A stretch of DNA of 64,000 nucleotides, taken from positions 24,061,001-24,125,000 of the forward strand of contig CM060882.1 of the NCBI GenBank assembly GCA_030762935.1, in the 5' to 3' direction. This DNA is from Hymenopus coronatus. Lineage: Eukaryota; Arthropoda; Insecta; Mantodea; Hymenopodidae. Made by a program: the position numbers and the translations under genes. Numbering within the stretch: the first letter of the stretch is position 1; every line of letters begins with the position of its first letter. Positions 31,535-43,090 of the stretch are shown piece after piece. The notes beneath the pieces were generated by a model. The model saw nothing but the letters and a program-made list of their open reading frames with translations, was not told the origin of the DNA and searched no databases.

Positions 31535-32116
31535 GTTTCACCCACAGTTGCACAAATTCAAAAAGCTGTACCAAGATGATAATATAGAGCTAGCACCTCA
31601 AAACAAATACCTCAGGAACCTTTTAAACCATCCATTAAAAGACACCACACCAAAAAAATGAAAATCTGGCATTTATCAAATAAACTGTAAAGATTGAACG
31701 AAAATTTACATTGGACAGATAAGAAAAATCTTCAAACAAGATTGAAGGAGCACCTCAGGAATATAAAACTCAAGCAAATAGACAAACCTGCAGTATCATA
31801 TCACTTTTGGACTCGCAACACATCAAACCAGACATTAAACTTACTAAACATGTAAAAACCACAACTGAACTAGCAGTTTGAGAAAGGGTTCACATAAGCA
31901 AAAACGTGCACAGAGTAATGAATTTTGGCAGACAACACCTTAAGATTACCACCAAGAAAACCAGGTGGCAGCATAGAGGAAATTACGAATGTAACCTCCC
32001 CTTCTGAAGCCAGTCAAACACCTGCCGATGATGAAGATCTTTGAAATGCATCCAGAAAAGCTAAGTAAGTGAAACTATAGTGTCAATATTTGATTCAAAT
32101 TAGTTACGTAATATAC
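31535..32116 (+). mobile_element. Penelope-like element fragment, plus arm with GIY-YIG relic
   Basis: Plus arm. Reads KFKKLYQDDNIELAPQNKY and RNLLNHPLKDTT, then a decayed GIY-YIG endonuclease (SGIYQINCKD, then KIYIGQIRKIFKQD and KEHLRNIKLKQIDKPAVSYH), and finally ADNTLRLPPRKPGGSIEEI. GIYxI-C..-YIGQ-..EH is the order for the Penelope endonuclease. Frameshifts make it non-functional. Confidence 0.75.
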
Positions 32117-32611
32117 CAAATTTGATATTCAAACTTTTACTAACCATTTACTAAGACCTTCTACTAACAAGGAACCTATCACTGTACTCTTATTGCAAAT
32201 GTACCAAAAGTTTTTCTGTGTCATCTATATGATATAAAAAGTCAATGCTTCAGATATAAATTGCTATTCAACTTTAATTACCCTCAAATGAGCTACAAAT
32301 GAGTATCTTAGAACATAATTGGAAATGTAACATAACATTGTTAACATGGTGAAGGATGATCATTAGTTGTGCAATCATTTGTTTCATTTTCATCCCTGTA
32401 AGATTCTAACCAGGATTTTTGTCTCCATGCATCCAGAATGCCAACCTGCAGATAAGGACATCTGTGTCCTGATTTTCCACTACTTAGACCTGACATTTGC
32501 CAGGTTTGATCTCGAGTACTTCAAGTTGAAAACAACAGCTTATATTTGGAACATGACTTCTTATATTACACAGGAAAACTTTTGAGGTATTTGTGATAAT
32601 AGTATAGTGAT
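32117..32611. other. unassigned intronic stretch
   Basis: No feature recognised. Confidence 0.4.
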
Positions 32612-32750
32612 AGGTTCCTGCAAGATGCGCTTTTTTGGGGATAAGGGGGCCTTAACATATGTACTCCCAGTGAAATCTTGGCATCAAAATTTTAAGTTGA
32701 ATAGAATATTTCCTCTGTCTACTAAGTATGTCATAGCTAAAGGTTTTTTC
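32612..32750 (+). repeat. CTCTACA repeat, hairpin-end fragment
   Basis: Plus fragment with GGGGGCCTTAACATATGTAC, TCCCAGTGAAATCTTGGCAT and ATTTCCTCTGTCTACTAAGT. The dyad at the end is eroded. The stretch 32751-33439 holds nothing recognised. Confidence 0.6.
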
Positions 32751-33439
32751 ACTCGCTCTTGTGAGAATTTAAAGAGAGAAAATTATTTCCAGAAATTAAC
32801 ACAAATATGAAAAATAATGCACAATACAAATTTTCCTTTGGTCAGATTAGATCTTTTGTTACATGTTTTAATTACAACTTAGTAAAGTACATTTTATTTA
32901 TATTTTGTTGAAAATGTTTACAATTGGGAGTGTTTCCCCATAAGAGATTGCCCTAATTTAATTATGAATGTATATGAGCAAACTATGCATTTCTAAGATT
33001 GCTTATGTTTACAGAGGTTTTTAATAATCTAAAAGTGTGGCATATGCTACTAAGTTTAATTACTAGGTGCTGAGTATGTTTATACCATTTTAAATTTTCA
33101 AACCAAGAAACATCTTAGGGGTATACTGGCCAAAAGTAATGTCAAATGAATAATTAAGGAAGATAACATTATTTACCAATCGACCAACAGATCAAGAAAA
33201 GAAAGTGGTAATGGATTGGACATACACTGCGAGTCCTGAGGGGAACAAGCAAAACAAGGTCTGGAGTGGAATCTTCAGTGCCATAACGCTAAAACATGTG
33301 ATCTCTTAACACATCAATCTCTGTATAGCACAGACTTGATGTAACTCATAACAATACGATAATGGGATTCAGTAGGTCAAATACAAATTTAAACAATGTC
33401 AGTTTGCAGGTTCAGAATATGATAATTTAAAACGTTAAC

Positions 33440-34035
33440 ATACACAAATTTTTAGGCATTAAAGTAGACACCTGTTTAAAATGGACAGGGCATATAAACT
33501 ATATATGCGGTGTTGTTGGCAAATCAATATATTTATTGAGGTATTTTCAAAATTATGGTGATATTCAAATTTTAAAATTAATATTCATCTATCCTCATGT
33601 AACATATGGTGTGGAAATATGGAAAGCTGCAACTAAAACTAAGATGAATAAACTTCTTATTTTACAAGAGAAAAGCATCAGATTAATGTATAAGATTAAA
33701 TCACGGGAATCATGTAGAACTGCATTTATCAACAATAAGCTATTAACCATTTATTCTCTATATGTTTATAGAACTATACTAATGTAACAGATAAGCAACC
33801 ATTAATAAGAAACAATCAAGAGCACAAGTATTATACAAGAAATAACTGCAATCTGTTTAGACACACAAATAAAAGTTTCACTGAAAGGGATGTTGGTACA
33901 AAAGGGGCAATTTTATTCAATGGGTTACCAGTAGCACTAAAAAATTTAATCAACATCCAAAAAACGCAAATCAAACATAAGCTGAAAGAATATCTCATTA
34001 ATAAGTGTCTGTATAATTTAGATGAATTGTAAATA
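33440..34035 (+). mobile_element. LINE fragment, C-terminal RT region
   Basis: Plus frames read FLGIKVDTCLKWTGHINYI, then YFQNYGDIQILKLIFIYPHV, TYGVEIWKAATKTKMNKLLI, LQEKSIRLMYKIKSRESCRT, and after a break NGLPVALKNLINIQKTQIK and LKEYLINKCLYNL. This is the thumb and C-terminal region of jockey/CR1-like non-LTR retrotransposons (LGI.ID..L.W..HI, then YG...WG, LQK..IR). Frame breaks at about 33786 and later. Confidence 0.82.
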
Positions 34036-34692
34036 GCACATTGTAAGTAGCTGCAAGTGTATATGTTTATTATTTATTTATGTAACAAATGACCTACCTG
34101 TCCAATGTTAACTGTGCAAAAAATTTACTGGATCAATAAAATTGTAGTTGTTATACACAGAAGGGAAAATGGAGAGGATAGAGAACTGGTTAGAAATAGT
34201 GCAGTGCAGGACAAGCAAATTACTGTAATATGGCCATACATCCAAATAAAAACTCTGCATTTAATATGTGTAAATGTGGCATTTGGTCAGAAATAATAAC
34301 TCCATAACTGGCTTTTTTGTGCTAAGGTAGAAGTGCCTAATATAAAAGGAACAATGCCCTATCATTTGGTAAAGCATGGAGAAATCAGGGCTGCACCAAA
34401 CGATAGAGGATTGTTTCTGCAGATATTGGGGCTTCACAAAATGATAAGAGGATTGATTCTTTTATATCACTACTTTTTTAAAACAAAAAAGCCACTTTTG
34501 GAGTAGTCATGTTCTGACCAAACACCACAGAATTGTTGTGTAAACACAGCTGTAGGCTGAAAAGCTGAATAATCACAACAGTGATTACAAGGTCAAACAA
34601 TGTGCACATATGAAAGTTAATTTTTCTCTAATGGTTTTAAAATAATGGTTATGTTGTATTGATTCTGGGTTCATTTATATTTTCTTCAACAG
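34036..34692. other. unassigned intronic stretch
   Basis: Nothing assigned. A faint duplication of ACGATAGAGGATTG / ATGATAAGAGGATTG at 34399 and 34440 is too short to interpret. Confidence 0.35.
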
Positions 34693-34871
34693 AAAATAAT
34701 GAGTCAGTCAGTGTTTAACAAGTTGTTACAGCGAAAACAGATTGAAGAACTACAGGCAGCAGGAATTGACGGACTGGAAAATTGTCCGTTTTGTAATTTT
34801 GTTGATATCTTACCAAAGGATGAGAAGGTTTTCCACTGTCAGAATGTAAACTGTATGCTGGATTCATGCAG
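34693..34871 (+). CDS. RNF216: RNF216-like exon E: linker and first half of IBR
   Basis: Acceptor CTTCAACAG ends at 34692; donor GTTAGA starts at 34872. Encodes KIMSQSVFNKLLQRKQIEEL (the helix before IBR, family pattern ILYKYYERKAEEEV), QAAGIDGLENCPFCNFVDIL and KVFHCQNVNCMLDSCR. The CPFC, HC and NC pairs are IBR zinc ligands. Starts in phase 0 and ends with two bases of an Arg codon. Confidence 0.94.
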
Positions 34872-35189
34872 GTTAGATCATTCTAGTTAATGTCACTAAA
34901 TTATTCTTATGCATGATAAAACTTTAATGTACTAAGCTTCAAAAGAATTATTTGCAATATAATTTTATGAAAAATGAATAGATTTTTCTTTAAAAATGGG
35001 AATTTAGAATTTATAAGAATTATTTTTACTGAACTGGTTGATACTTTAGACTGCAATAAAATTATTAAATTCAATTTTTCTTCCTTTAAGTACATTTAAA
35101 GGATATTTAGATATGCATTTTATACAAAAGTTCTACATAGCTTTTCCAGTTTAAATTCTTCTATATTATAAAATGCATTTTGTGTTATA
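34872..35189. other. unassigned intronic stretch
   Basis: Nothing recognised in this part of the intron between exons E and F. Confidence 0.4.
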
Positions 35190-35390
35190 TTTTATTCATG
35201 GTTTTCATCATTTGTTATTTGATTTGTTTTTTATTTCATTTGGTAGTTTATTGAATAATTCTCTTCCTGCAACTTCTATTGAGCAATTATACAATGTTCC
35301 TCTTAGTGTTGTTCTGAAGTAATTGTCATTATTTCTCAATCCATAAGAATGTATATTGCAATTCCTTTTGATGTCATATATACACTAGTT
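35190..35390 (-). mobile_element. LINE 3' fragment
   Basis: On minus: YDIKRNCNIHSYGLRNNDNY, FRTTLRGTLYNCSIEVAGRE and LFNKLPNEIKNK. The LFN.LP.EIK motif marks the C-terminal tail of a non-LTR retrotransposon ORF2. 35391-35722 is unassigned. Confidence 0.65.
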
Positions 35391-35722
35391 TTTATACTTT
35401 CATATACATACAAGGTGGACCATTTAAGTTGAAGCTGCACAATATCTCCAAAGCTAAGTGTTGTAGAAAGAAATGTCTAGAATAAAAGCTGTTTGATACT
35501 ATCGGAGAAAGTAAATACATTACTCTTGTTTTATTTGGAGACTGTTATGATGGTCATTTTAGAGTCAATTTATTTTGAATGGCAATCTACTTTATTAATA
35601 TTCGTATTCTCAATTTAAATTGTTCTCATTATATATATGCATTGATCAGTTAAAATATAGCAATAATGTTAGCACCTAATTTATTTATTAAAAGGGAATA
35701 AAATGTGTTTATATATCCTCAG

Positions 35723-35833
35723 GTTGTGTAAGAAGCCAAATCACATTCCACTCCGATGCAAAGAGGTAGAATCTAATCAACAAGTAAAAATGAGAACATA
35801 CATAGAGGATAAAATGGCTGAAGCTTTAATCAG
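35723..35833 (+). CDS. RNF216: RNF216-like exon F: second half of IBR
   Basis: Acceptor TATCCTCAG ends at 35722; donor GTAAGT starts at 35834. Encodes LCKKPNHIPLRCKEVESNQQ and VKMRTYIEDKMAEALIR. The final IBR ligands (C-x2-PNH..C) match the family pattern CRKCQGLWKEHNGLTCEE, and YIEDKMAEALIR matches TSIEEKMTAARIR, the IBR-RING2 linker of RNF216. This linker match is the strongest family-specific evidence. Both junction codons are split Arg codons. Confidence 0.94.
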
Positions 35834-36184
35834 GTAAGTAAGAGCTTAGTCAATGAACTTTTCTCATAACCGTATTACAAGATGATACACATTTCGATTT
35901 TTAGATTGATTTTCACTGTAAACATTAAACTTAATAACCAGCTTACATAATTTTAAGACATCTAATTTATCTAAAATAAGTTTGTCTATTATTGATACCA
36001 AGTGTATCTACTGTCATTGATTTAAGAGCAAGAGTTATTATCAGGAAATAAACTATGTGTAACATAACCTAGTCCTTCCTCAGAAAGATAAAATATGTTT
36101 ATCTCACCTGCCACCTTCCTTGGGCTAGAATGGTGCTTAATTTATAGTAGACCTTGATATCAAGCCTTCACACAAACGTGGCAA
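35834..36184. other. unassigned intronic stretch
   Basis: No feature recognised. Confidence 0.4.
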
Positions 36185-37830
36185 TTGTGTTCCATAAACA
36201 TGAATTTATCTACTTATTTTGCAACAAAATACTAGGGTCGGCTGATAAGTCCTGGGCCTCTCAATGAAAACGGAATGTTAAAATGTTCTTTTTGCTTTAT
36301 TTCTCAACATAATCTCCAGAAAGGCTAATACATTTGTCATATTGGTGTTCTAATTTAATTAAACCATCTCTGTAGTGTGATTTATCAAGGTCCTCAAAAT
36401 AGCTGTTTACCACATCAATGATCTTGTTGTGAATTCTTCGTCCTCCAAGAAATTTTTTGAGGTTTTTGGGAATGGGTGGTAGACACTGGGTGCTAGATCT
36501 GGTGAATAGGGTGGATGTTCAAGCAATTCAGAACTTTAATTCACACATTTTCCCCATTGCAATGACTGAACAATGGGCCAGAGCATTGACTTGTTGTTGT
36601 TGCCAAATGAGGTCTTTTTCTTTTCACCCCATCACTCAAACGTTGCAGTAAGCTTGCATAGTAATCACCAGTGATACTTTCACCCTTTTCCGAGTAATCA
36701 ATAAAAATAATTCCATGTACATCCCAGAAAACTCTTGCCATAGCCTTGTTAGGTGACAAAATTGACTTAGACCTTTTTGGAGTTGGTTCACCTGACACAA
36801 TCCACTGTTTTGACTATGATTTACTTTCTGGAGTGTAGTGATGTATCAAAGTTTCATCCATGGTAATAAACTGTCTCAAAAATTCACTGGGATTTTTACG
36901 GTAGAGCTCCATATTCTTAACAGAAACAGTTTTTCTTTGCAACTTTTGATCAGGTCTGAACAAAAGCACCCATCTTGCACAGACCTTGTGAAAGCCCAAA
37001 ACATTACTTATAATATTACCTGTAAATTATTTTGATATGTTTACAGCCTCTGCTATCTCAAACAACTTTAATCTGCGGTCTTCCAGTACTAAACGATGAC
37101 TTTTTTTCAATGATATCTAGTCACTAGTGCTTGTACGTACCATTTTAAACTGTGCAAGCCACCTTTTAATCATTGAATATGAAGGGTCAGAGTCTATGTA
37201 CTTTCCATTTCCTCCTCGATTTCTTTAGGCATTAAGCCTTGCAAATGGAAGTATTTAATCACTGTTTGTTTTTCCAAATCCTTCATTTTTGTGAAAACTC
37301 TAAAGTTGTCTTGTTTAAGCTGCTGTCATTCGAAAACTAAATGAGCCATTGACCTGTAACTATGGATACAAACTAGTCTAGAGTTAAACTATATGATGCT
37401 ACCAGCTAACTGGCCTAGTGGCGCCATATCTGTGTGAGGCTGAGGCTCGGGACCTATCAGCTGACCCTCGTAAATTGTGTATTTTAACGAAATCAACATT
37501 TTTTGTGTAGTAGGTTCTTATCCATCTCTTATGGTTCACCAATTATGTCAGTCATCCAGAGTGAAGAGTTTTAATCAAAATTGAGACATTTTCTCCAAGT
37601 AAAGGGTTGTTTGAGGTGGGGGAATTTTTCTTGAAAATCTTTGCTGCAATCTTGGAACATACTGAACTTTATAACGTTTGATATTTAACTGACACACATG
37701 CATGTATACGCACGCACGCACGCACGCACGCACACACAGAGACGCTTTTTTAAATTTTTTTTTTTTTTTACTTTTGGACCTCAAAGTGTGCATTTCTGAT
37801 TAAATCTCGAGTTTATACAATACATTTGGT
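36185..37830 (+). repeat. CTCTACA repeat copy interrupted by a mariner
   Basis: The start fragment (36188-36229, TGTTCCATAAACATGAATTT and TTTGCAACAAAAT) is followed by the mariner at 36232-37470. The copy then resumes at 37473 with AAATTGTGTATTTTAACGA and runs through GGTTGTTTGAGGTGGGGG, a CGCA microsatellite (37710-37735) to TTTCTGATTAAATCTCGAG. The part between the two blocks is missing. Confidence 0.68.
36232..37470 (-). mobile_element. mariner transposon, degraded, TA duplications intact
   Basis: 1239 bp between TA dinucleotides (36230-36231, 37471-37472). The ends CTAGGGTCGGCTGATAAGTC and, on minus, CGAGGGTCAGCTGATAGGTC form imperfect TIRs of about 28 bp. Minus frames read VCARWVLLFRPDQKLQR, then FITMDETLIHHYTPESKS (first Asp), PTPKRSKSILSPNKAMARVF, WDVHGIIFIDYSEKGESITG and DYYASLLQRL. 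A frameshift follows before the second Asp region. The residual LNCLNIHPIHQI corresponds to HPPYSPD. It belongs to a different mariner lineage from the one at 6144. Confidence 0.88.
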
Positions 37831-38099
37831 ACAAAACTTGGCTGCCAGAAAATGGCTAATATGAGCTTCCCTGTGTGTGCATCCTACATCTGTTCTGTTG
37901 TCACAGGTGCATCAGTCTTACTTCTGTACTAGTCCAGTCCTCATTTGAATACATTAGAATGTTTAGAAGTGTTTTAGTTTTGCTGGAAGTACTTTCAAAA
38001 TACAGTATACAGTACCATAGTGTGTTTATGTATGACACACATGTGCTTACATCATCTTGTAGGGATGAAAATAGCTTTTCCAGGTGCGTGTTTTGAGTG
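37831..38099. other. unassigned intronic stretch
   Basis: No feature recognised. Confidence 0.35.
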
Positions 38100-38340
38100 T
38101 TTGTTTGCCTGTAAATAAATTCAGAGAGATGGATCAATTTGTGATAGGAAAAGAAAGGTAAACAGGCGTATGCTTATCGAGCAGAAATTAGATAAAACCG
38201 GAGAAGGTTAGAACGGTCATCTGGAAAATCTCTTAGACGTCTTGCACAAGAAACTGACATTTTGAAAGCTTCAGCATGGAAAGCAACAAAACTTTTAAAA
38301 CTCAAACCATATAAGGTTACTGTTGTCCAGGAATTTCCAA
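38100..38340 (+). mobile_element. N-terminal fragment of a DDE transposase
   Basis: A plus frame reads ERSSGKSLRRLAQETDILK and ATKLLKLKPYKVTVVQEF. This is the DNA-binding-domain end of the transposase type whose C-terminus reads PRSPDLxPLDFFLWG; such proteins are often annotated with an N-terminal DUF4817 domain. The catalytic part is not found downstream. Confidence 0.65.
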
Positions 38341-38721
38341 CATCTCCTGTGATAAGTTATGTTTTGTGTTTATTTTGATAACTGTTAATGTGATTTGAGA
38401 TTTTGGCGTCCACGCATGTGTGACGGGCCAACCAAGTGTACAGTGCATGACCGAGAGATGTAGGAACCATTTGCCTGAAAGCCAAGTTTTGTAGCACACT
38501 TACAGTAGGTGGAATACAATACTTTAACTAGTACACAGTATGTGTAGAGAAGTGCACTGCATGTAATTTATTTTTGTGAAATACTTGAGATGGACCAAAG
38601 ATTGTTCAGGATATTTTAATTCTGTCAGTGATTTCTATTTTGAGTTAAAAGGCACCACATTAAATTCCTCAACTGACTTGCATTTTTTCTGATAAGGAGA
38701 TCTCGGAATCATTTTCAGATG
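38341..38721. other. unassigned intronic stretch
   Basis: No feature recognised. Confidence 0.35.
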
Positions 38722-39594
38722 AAAAATCTTATGTGTGCCATTCACATGACTTTCTCTATATCCCTGCAACAAACTATTGTTAAAAAGCTTATACTTCTAT
38801 TTTCTTTATGCTAATCAGAAAAAATGAGCAGAAATAGTCTTATTACTTGCTTCCTTGTAAGTAGAAGCGAAATAAGGGACTACCATAGGTTAAAATGATA
38901 GTCAAAAGCTGGCTGCTATGTCAATGAAGTTCCTTTGTTTATATGGATAGGAGTTGACAAGTTCCTGTATGAGAAAAATATAAGTTTTTTCATAGCAGAA
39001 ACAAAAAATAAGGAATGTCTCAAAAACGACGAACTCACGGAAAAAATGTGTATAACATAAATTGTGTGTTTTAACGTGCTCTACATTTGTTGTGTGGTAA
39101 GTTTTTGTCCATCTCTTGTGATTTAGTAGTTATTCAAAATTCAGTAAAATTCATCCAGAATAAACTACTCTTTAGAGGCTATTCCCAGAAAATACAAGAT
39201 ATGCCTTTTATTTTTCAGGTAAATATCTTTAATATGTGAAATTTTAATCAAAATTGTTAGAGCCATATTTGAGAGAATCAAAATTTTCGAAAAAAGTTCC
39301 ATATAAAGGGTAGTTGGGGGTGGGGGGATTTTTCTCAAAATCTTTGTGTCGAAACCCTGGAAGGTACTAAACTTAAATACCAAGTTTGGTATTTTACCGC
39401 CTTTTCGTTTTTGAGTTATCGTGTTCATGCATGCGCACACACACACACACCTTTTTGTGAAAATACTTTTTTTTTGATATTGGGGACCCTAAAGCATATA
39501 TTTCCGGTGAAATCTTGGTATCAAATTTTTGGGTGGAATGCAATACCTTCTCTATACACTATGTACATAGTGTGTATAGAGAAAGTAAAAATGC
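38722..39594 (+). repeat. CTCTACA repeat, best complete copy
   Basis: Full plus copy, 873 bp, and a good type copy. It starts AAAAATCTTATGTGTGCC, has ACATGACTTTCTCTATATCC, TGTTAAAAAGCTTATACTTC, TTTTAACGTGCTCTACATTT, AGGCTATTCCCAGAAAATAC, GCCTTTTCGTTTTTGAGTTA, a CA run at 39436-39451 and the terminal hairpin. The hairpin (39548-39586, CTTCTCTATACACTATGTAC and its complement) ends GAGAAAGTAAAAA. Confidence 0.87.
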
Positions 39595-40984
39595 GAGTCA
39601 GGTGGGGAAAATTAAACTTAGTTCTGATATATTGCCATCGTAGATCAGTTGATCAGAGCAACCGGATGAAAACCAGAAGATCTATGAATTGAATTTTTAA
39701 GTCTGATTGTACCTTTCCACCTTTCTTATATGACTGTTTAAAAAGAACTATTAATTACTAATATTTAATAGCTTCAACAAAAAGTCATTGAGGATCTACA
39801 GGGAACAAAAATGGGCTAGGGAAAACTATTTAAAAAAAAAAAAAAACAGGAGGGAGCTACATGGGCTAGAACACTTTTAGTGAGAGTGAAAGGAATTAAA
39901 ACAGCAGCAATTTAGAGGAATGTCTAATTTATGAAATGAAAGATAATTATTGGTAATACAACCTATGAATATGAAGAAACCAAAGTGAGAAAAAAATTGA
40001 CACTTGAGAACCGGGCCAATTTATCATCAGATCTAGTATGGGGGGAAAAAGTGTTGAACTTGAAATAGGAAAGGAAATGAGTTTGAGGAATATTTAAATA
40101 AAGAGTAAATGACAGGTTGCAAATTAATAAACAAGACTTAATTAAAAGTAGAAATTGACTGAGCTTCTCTTCATTTTTAAGTGGTCCTAGTAGAATAACA
40201 GTATGGAAGCTATCCTGACCACTTGTTGGTAACTCGTGAGCAGGTTGCAGATCTATATGCACTAAAAATTGTGAAAATATTAATGTAAATATGCTCAAAA
40301 AATAAAGATATTACCTATATAGTAAAACATGAAAATATGCATAGTCAAAACTATTCTATTTTAACCCAATAACACAATTTTATTCTATGTATTGGAGGAT
40401 GTATATGTAGATTAACATTACGTTTAATTCTTTATTGGTATTAGAACGTATTAAGATGGTTTTTCTCCAAATTTTCAGATGTAAATCTCTTTCGGTTATC
40501 ACCAAATATGTTCTTACAAATAGAAAGAGTTTTTCAACTTTGCTTAGATGGTAATACTTAGAAGCAGCTGTTTCTTTGGCTGTTGAATTCTGAATAGCGT
40601 GGGACTTAGCTTGTAGAATTCCACTCTTATTTTTCACTTTCCAAACCTGGATTTTGTTTCTCAAGTTTCTTTAGCTTCTTTGTTAGAATTCTCCTGACTT
40701 GTTCTGGTAATTTATTGAAAGATACGGCAGTATTCAACAAATACAATGCAGCAGTCAGCTAGCGATCGTGTTCAAGTTTTGTCATTATTTCAGGAAATGT
40801 GCATCTGTGTGTGGGAATTCACTTTGAATTTCTATATAATTTGCTGCAATATTCTGAATTAGTACAGGAGCATTTTCTGTATTCAACAAAAGAGGCAGCT
40901 GAGGAAAAGCACATAATTAATAAAATAAGGATGATTGTAGGCCTGCCTCCTAGTATCAAACCTCCCCCCTCCCTGTTGATCCTA
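39595..40984. other. unassigned intronic stretch
   Basis: A run of A at 39833-39846 and ORFs at 39963-40298 and 40380-40664 (minus) with no motif I recognise. Possibly old LINE debris, but nothing supports it directly. Confidence 0.35.
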
Positions 40985-41640
40985 TTTTAAGATTAGACTC
41001 TATGCCCAAACTCTAGGATGTAGATCATGTCAAGAATAACATTTATTAATAATTATTAATACATTTACAAATAATAACTTTGGCAATGAATTTTCAGAGG
41101 TGTCAGTTTTGCATAATTCACGATTGCAAGTCTGCTTACAAAAACCTATTTGTATGCATGCATTCTTAAAATATTCATGTTTATTATATTTACAATGGTA
41201 CATTATTACCAGCATTTCTTGATTGAATGAAATCCTCCTCTGTATAGAAGGTGCGAGTAATAAGGTATCTTTTTAATTCTCATCTAAACTTGTTTTTGTT
41301 CATGTGCAATTCTTTTATAGGAGAGGGAAATTAATTAAACAAAACTATTCCTTTGTAGTAAACCCCTTTTTGGAATTACTGCAAATTACTTGTTGGTCTG
41401 GTCTCTTTGTTACGAATATCTGCATTTTTTGTAAACTTTTCTGGGTTATTTATTACAAATGACAATTTGGCTAAAATATATTCACAAGCTAATGGTGAAA
41501 TTCCAAGCATTTTGAAAAGTGGTTTGCAGCGAGTCGATTCTCTTGCCCCTGCCATTATTCTCATTATCTTTTTAGCATAATGAACATTTTTTTGCCATCT
41601 ACTGAATTTCTCCAAAATATTATGCCATAGATCATCAATG
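40985..41640 (-). mobile_element. LINE 3' end with C-terminal ORF2 and 3'UTR
   Basis: On minus from 41640: LEKFSRWQKNVHYAKKIMRI, MAGARESTRCKPLFKMLGIS, PLACEYILAKLSFVINNPEK and FTKNADIRNKETR. This fits the tail of non-LTR retrotransposon ORF2 (CKPLFK.L.ILPL.C.YI), followed by a 3'UTR. The 3'UTR part (40985-41275) is closely similar to 42787-43090. Confidence 0.78.
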
Positions 41641-42493
41641 AATGAAAATGTGCATAATAAGCAATATATGTTACAATATATTTAAGAAATTTATTATCAA
41701 AATTGGAAAATATTGCCTTTTATGTAGTAAAAAGTCAATGTAAATTAAATACAATATGGTCAATAAACACTCTTATTTAGTGTATTTATATAATTTGTGT
41801 CTGTTTGAATTATAGAAATGTACTTGCAGTGAAACTTTTATCTATGCAGCAATGAAAACACATATTAAAACTTAAATAAATCCAACCTTTTTAATATTTC
41901 AGTGTGCAAACATTAGAAGTATAGCTTTGATTGAGGTTCCCCATTTAGTTAATACTGTAGAAATTCTTTGTATTCTGCAACATGATTACAAATACACAAA
42001 TTTATTCCCTTGTGTTCACAACAATTCTACAGTATCATTTTCTCATCGCTTTGATGCATAGACAATTGACTACTCTGATGTAACTGTATGCCAAAACTGT
42101 CAAACTGACTCATCTGACATTTAGCTCTTCCTTTTATAGCTGTTTCCAGAAAGAGTGAATATTCTAGGACATGTCCATTGCACCCAGATGTTGCATTCCA
42201 AGGCTTTGAGTTACTGCTGCTGCTCTTAATGCATTAAATTTAAAGCCCCTGCGACAATGAGTGTGGCTACTCGAAGTTGGCTGAACATGTGAAACAATTA
42301 GCGATTTACTTTGGAAAGTTTATAACCAACATGTGTGCATAAGTCACAATACAGACTTTGATGGAAGCAAAATTTCTGTTCGTTCTTTTAATAGCAATTC
42401 TTGATGGAACCTTTACAAATTCCTTTTTAACTGAAGAAATCAAATTGTTAGATTTAGAATGTTTTAATACACACTTGTTTTTGTGATGTGCAG
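41641..42493. other. unassigned intronic stretch
   Basis: No feature recognised immediately before exon G. Confidence 0.4.
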
Positions 42494-42643
42494 AACATGC
42501 TTGAGCTGCAAGAGAAGGTTCATCAAGGAATTAGGTTGCAACAAAATGGTGTGCAAATGTGGTGCACAGATGTGTTATGTTTGTCGTGAGCCTGTAACTG
42601 GTTACTCTCACTTCAATGGCGAGGGAGGCACAGAGTATGACAA
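42494..42643 (+). CDS. RNF216: RNF216-like exon G: RING2 with catalytic cysteine
   Basis: Acceptor GATGTGCAG ends at 42493; donor GTAAGT starts at 42644. Encodes TCLSCKRRFIKELGCNKMVC, KCGAQMCYVCREPVTGYSHF and NGEGGTEYDK. RING2 has CLSC, then the GCNKMVCKCG core and QMCYVC. The Cys in LGCNKM (TGC at 42537-42539) aligns with the ubiquitin-accepting Cys of RBR ligases, so catalytic competence is predicted. GAQMCYVC and GYSHF parallel RNF216 GAQMCYLC and GYDHF. Confidence 0.95.
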
Positions 42644-42786
42644 GTAAGTTCTTCAGTATTATTACATAGCAAAATTTGTATAGTATAGGAATTTAAAATT
42701 TATTTTTAAGCTGTAGTATATTATTACAGATAACCTCTTTTTGTGGTTGGCAATTATATTAAATTACATTGCAGTGCAATCTGTGG

Positions 42787-43090
42787 GTCCTGTTTTGAGA
42801 TTAGACACAGTCAAACTCTAGGATGTAAAGTCAAATTACATTCATTTATTGCTCTTGATAATTGTTAACACATTTATTTCAAAGATTAACTCAATATTGA
42901 ATTTTTCAGAGGTGTCAATTTTGCATAATTTGCAATTGTCTGTTTCCAAAAACCAATTCGTACAGTATGCATTCTTAGAATATTCATGTATATTATATTT
43001 ATAACACTGCACTAATTATTACTAGTAAATTTTGATTGAATGAAATCCTCCTGAATATAAGTTGTGAGTAATGGAGGTATCAATGAAGGT
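42787..43090 (-). mobile_element. LINE 3'UTR copy, sister of 40985-41275
   Basis: Shares the order AAACTCTAGGATGTA, TTTTCAGAGGTGTCA, TTTTGCATAATT, GCATTCTTA.AATATTCATG and TTGATTGAATGAAATCCTCC with 40985-41275. The coding part is absent or unrecognisable. The two sister copies bracket exon G. Confidence 0.72.
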
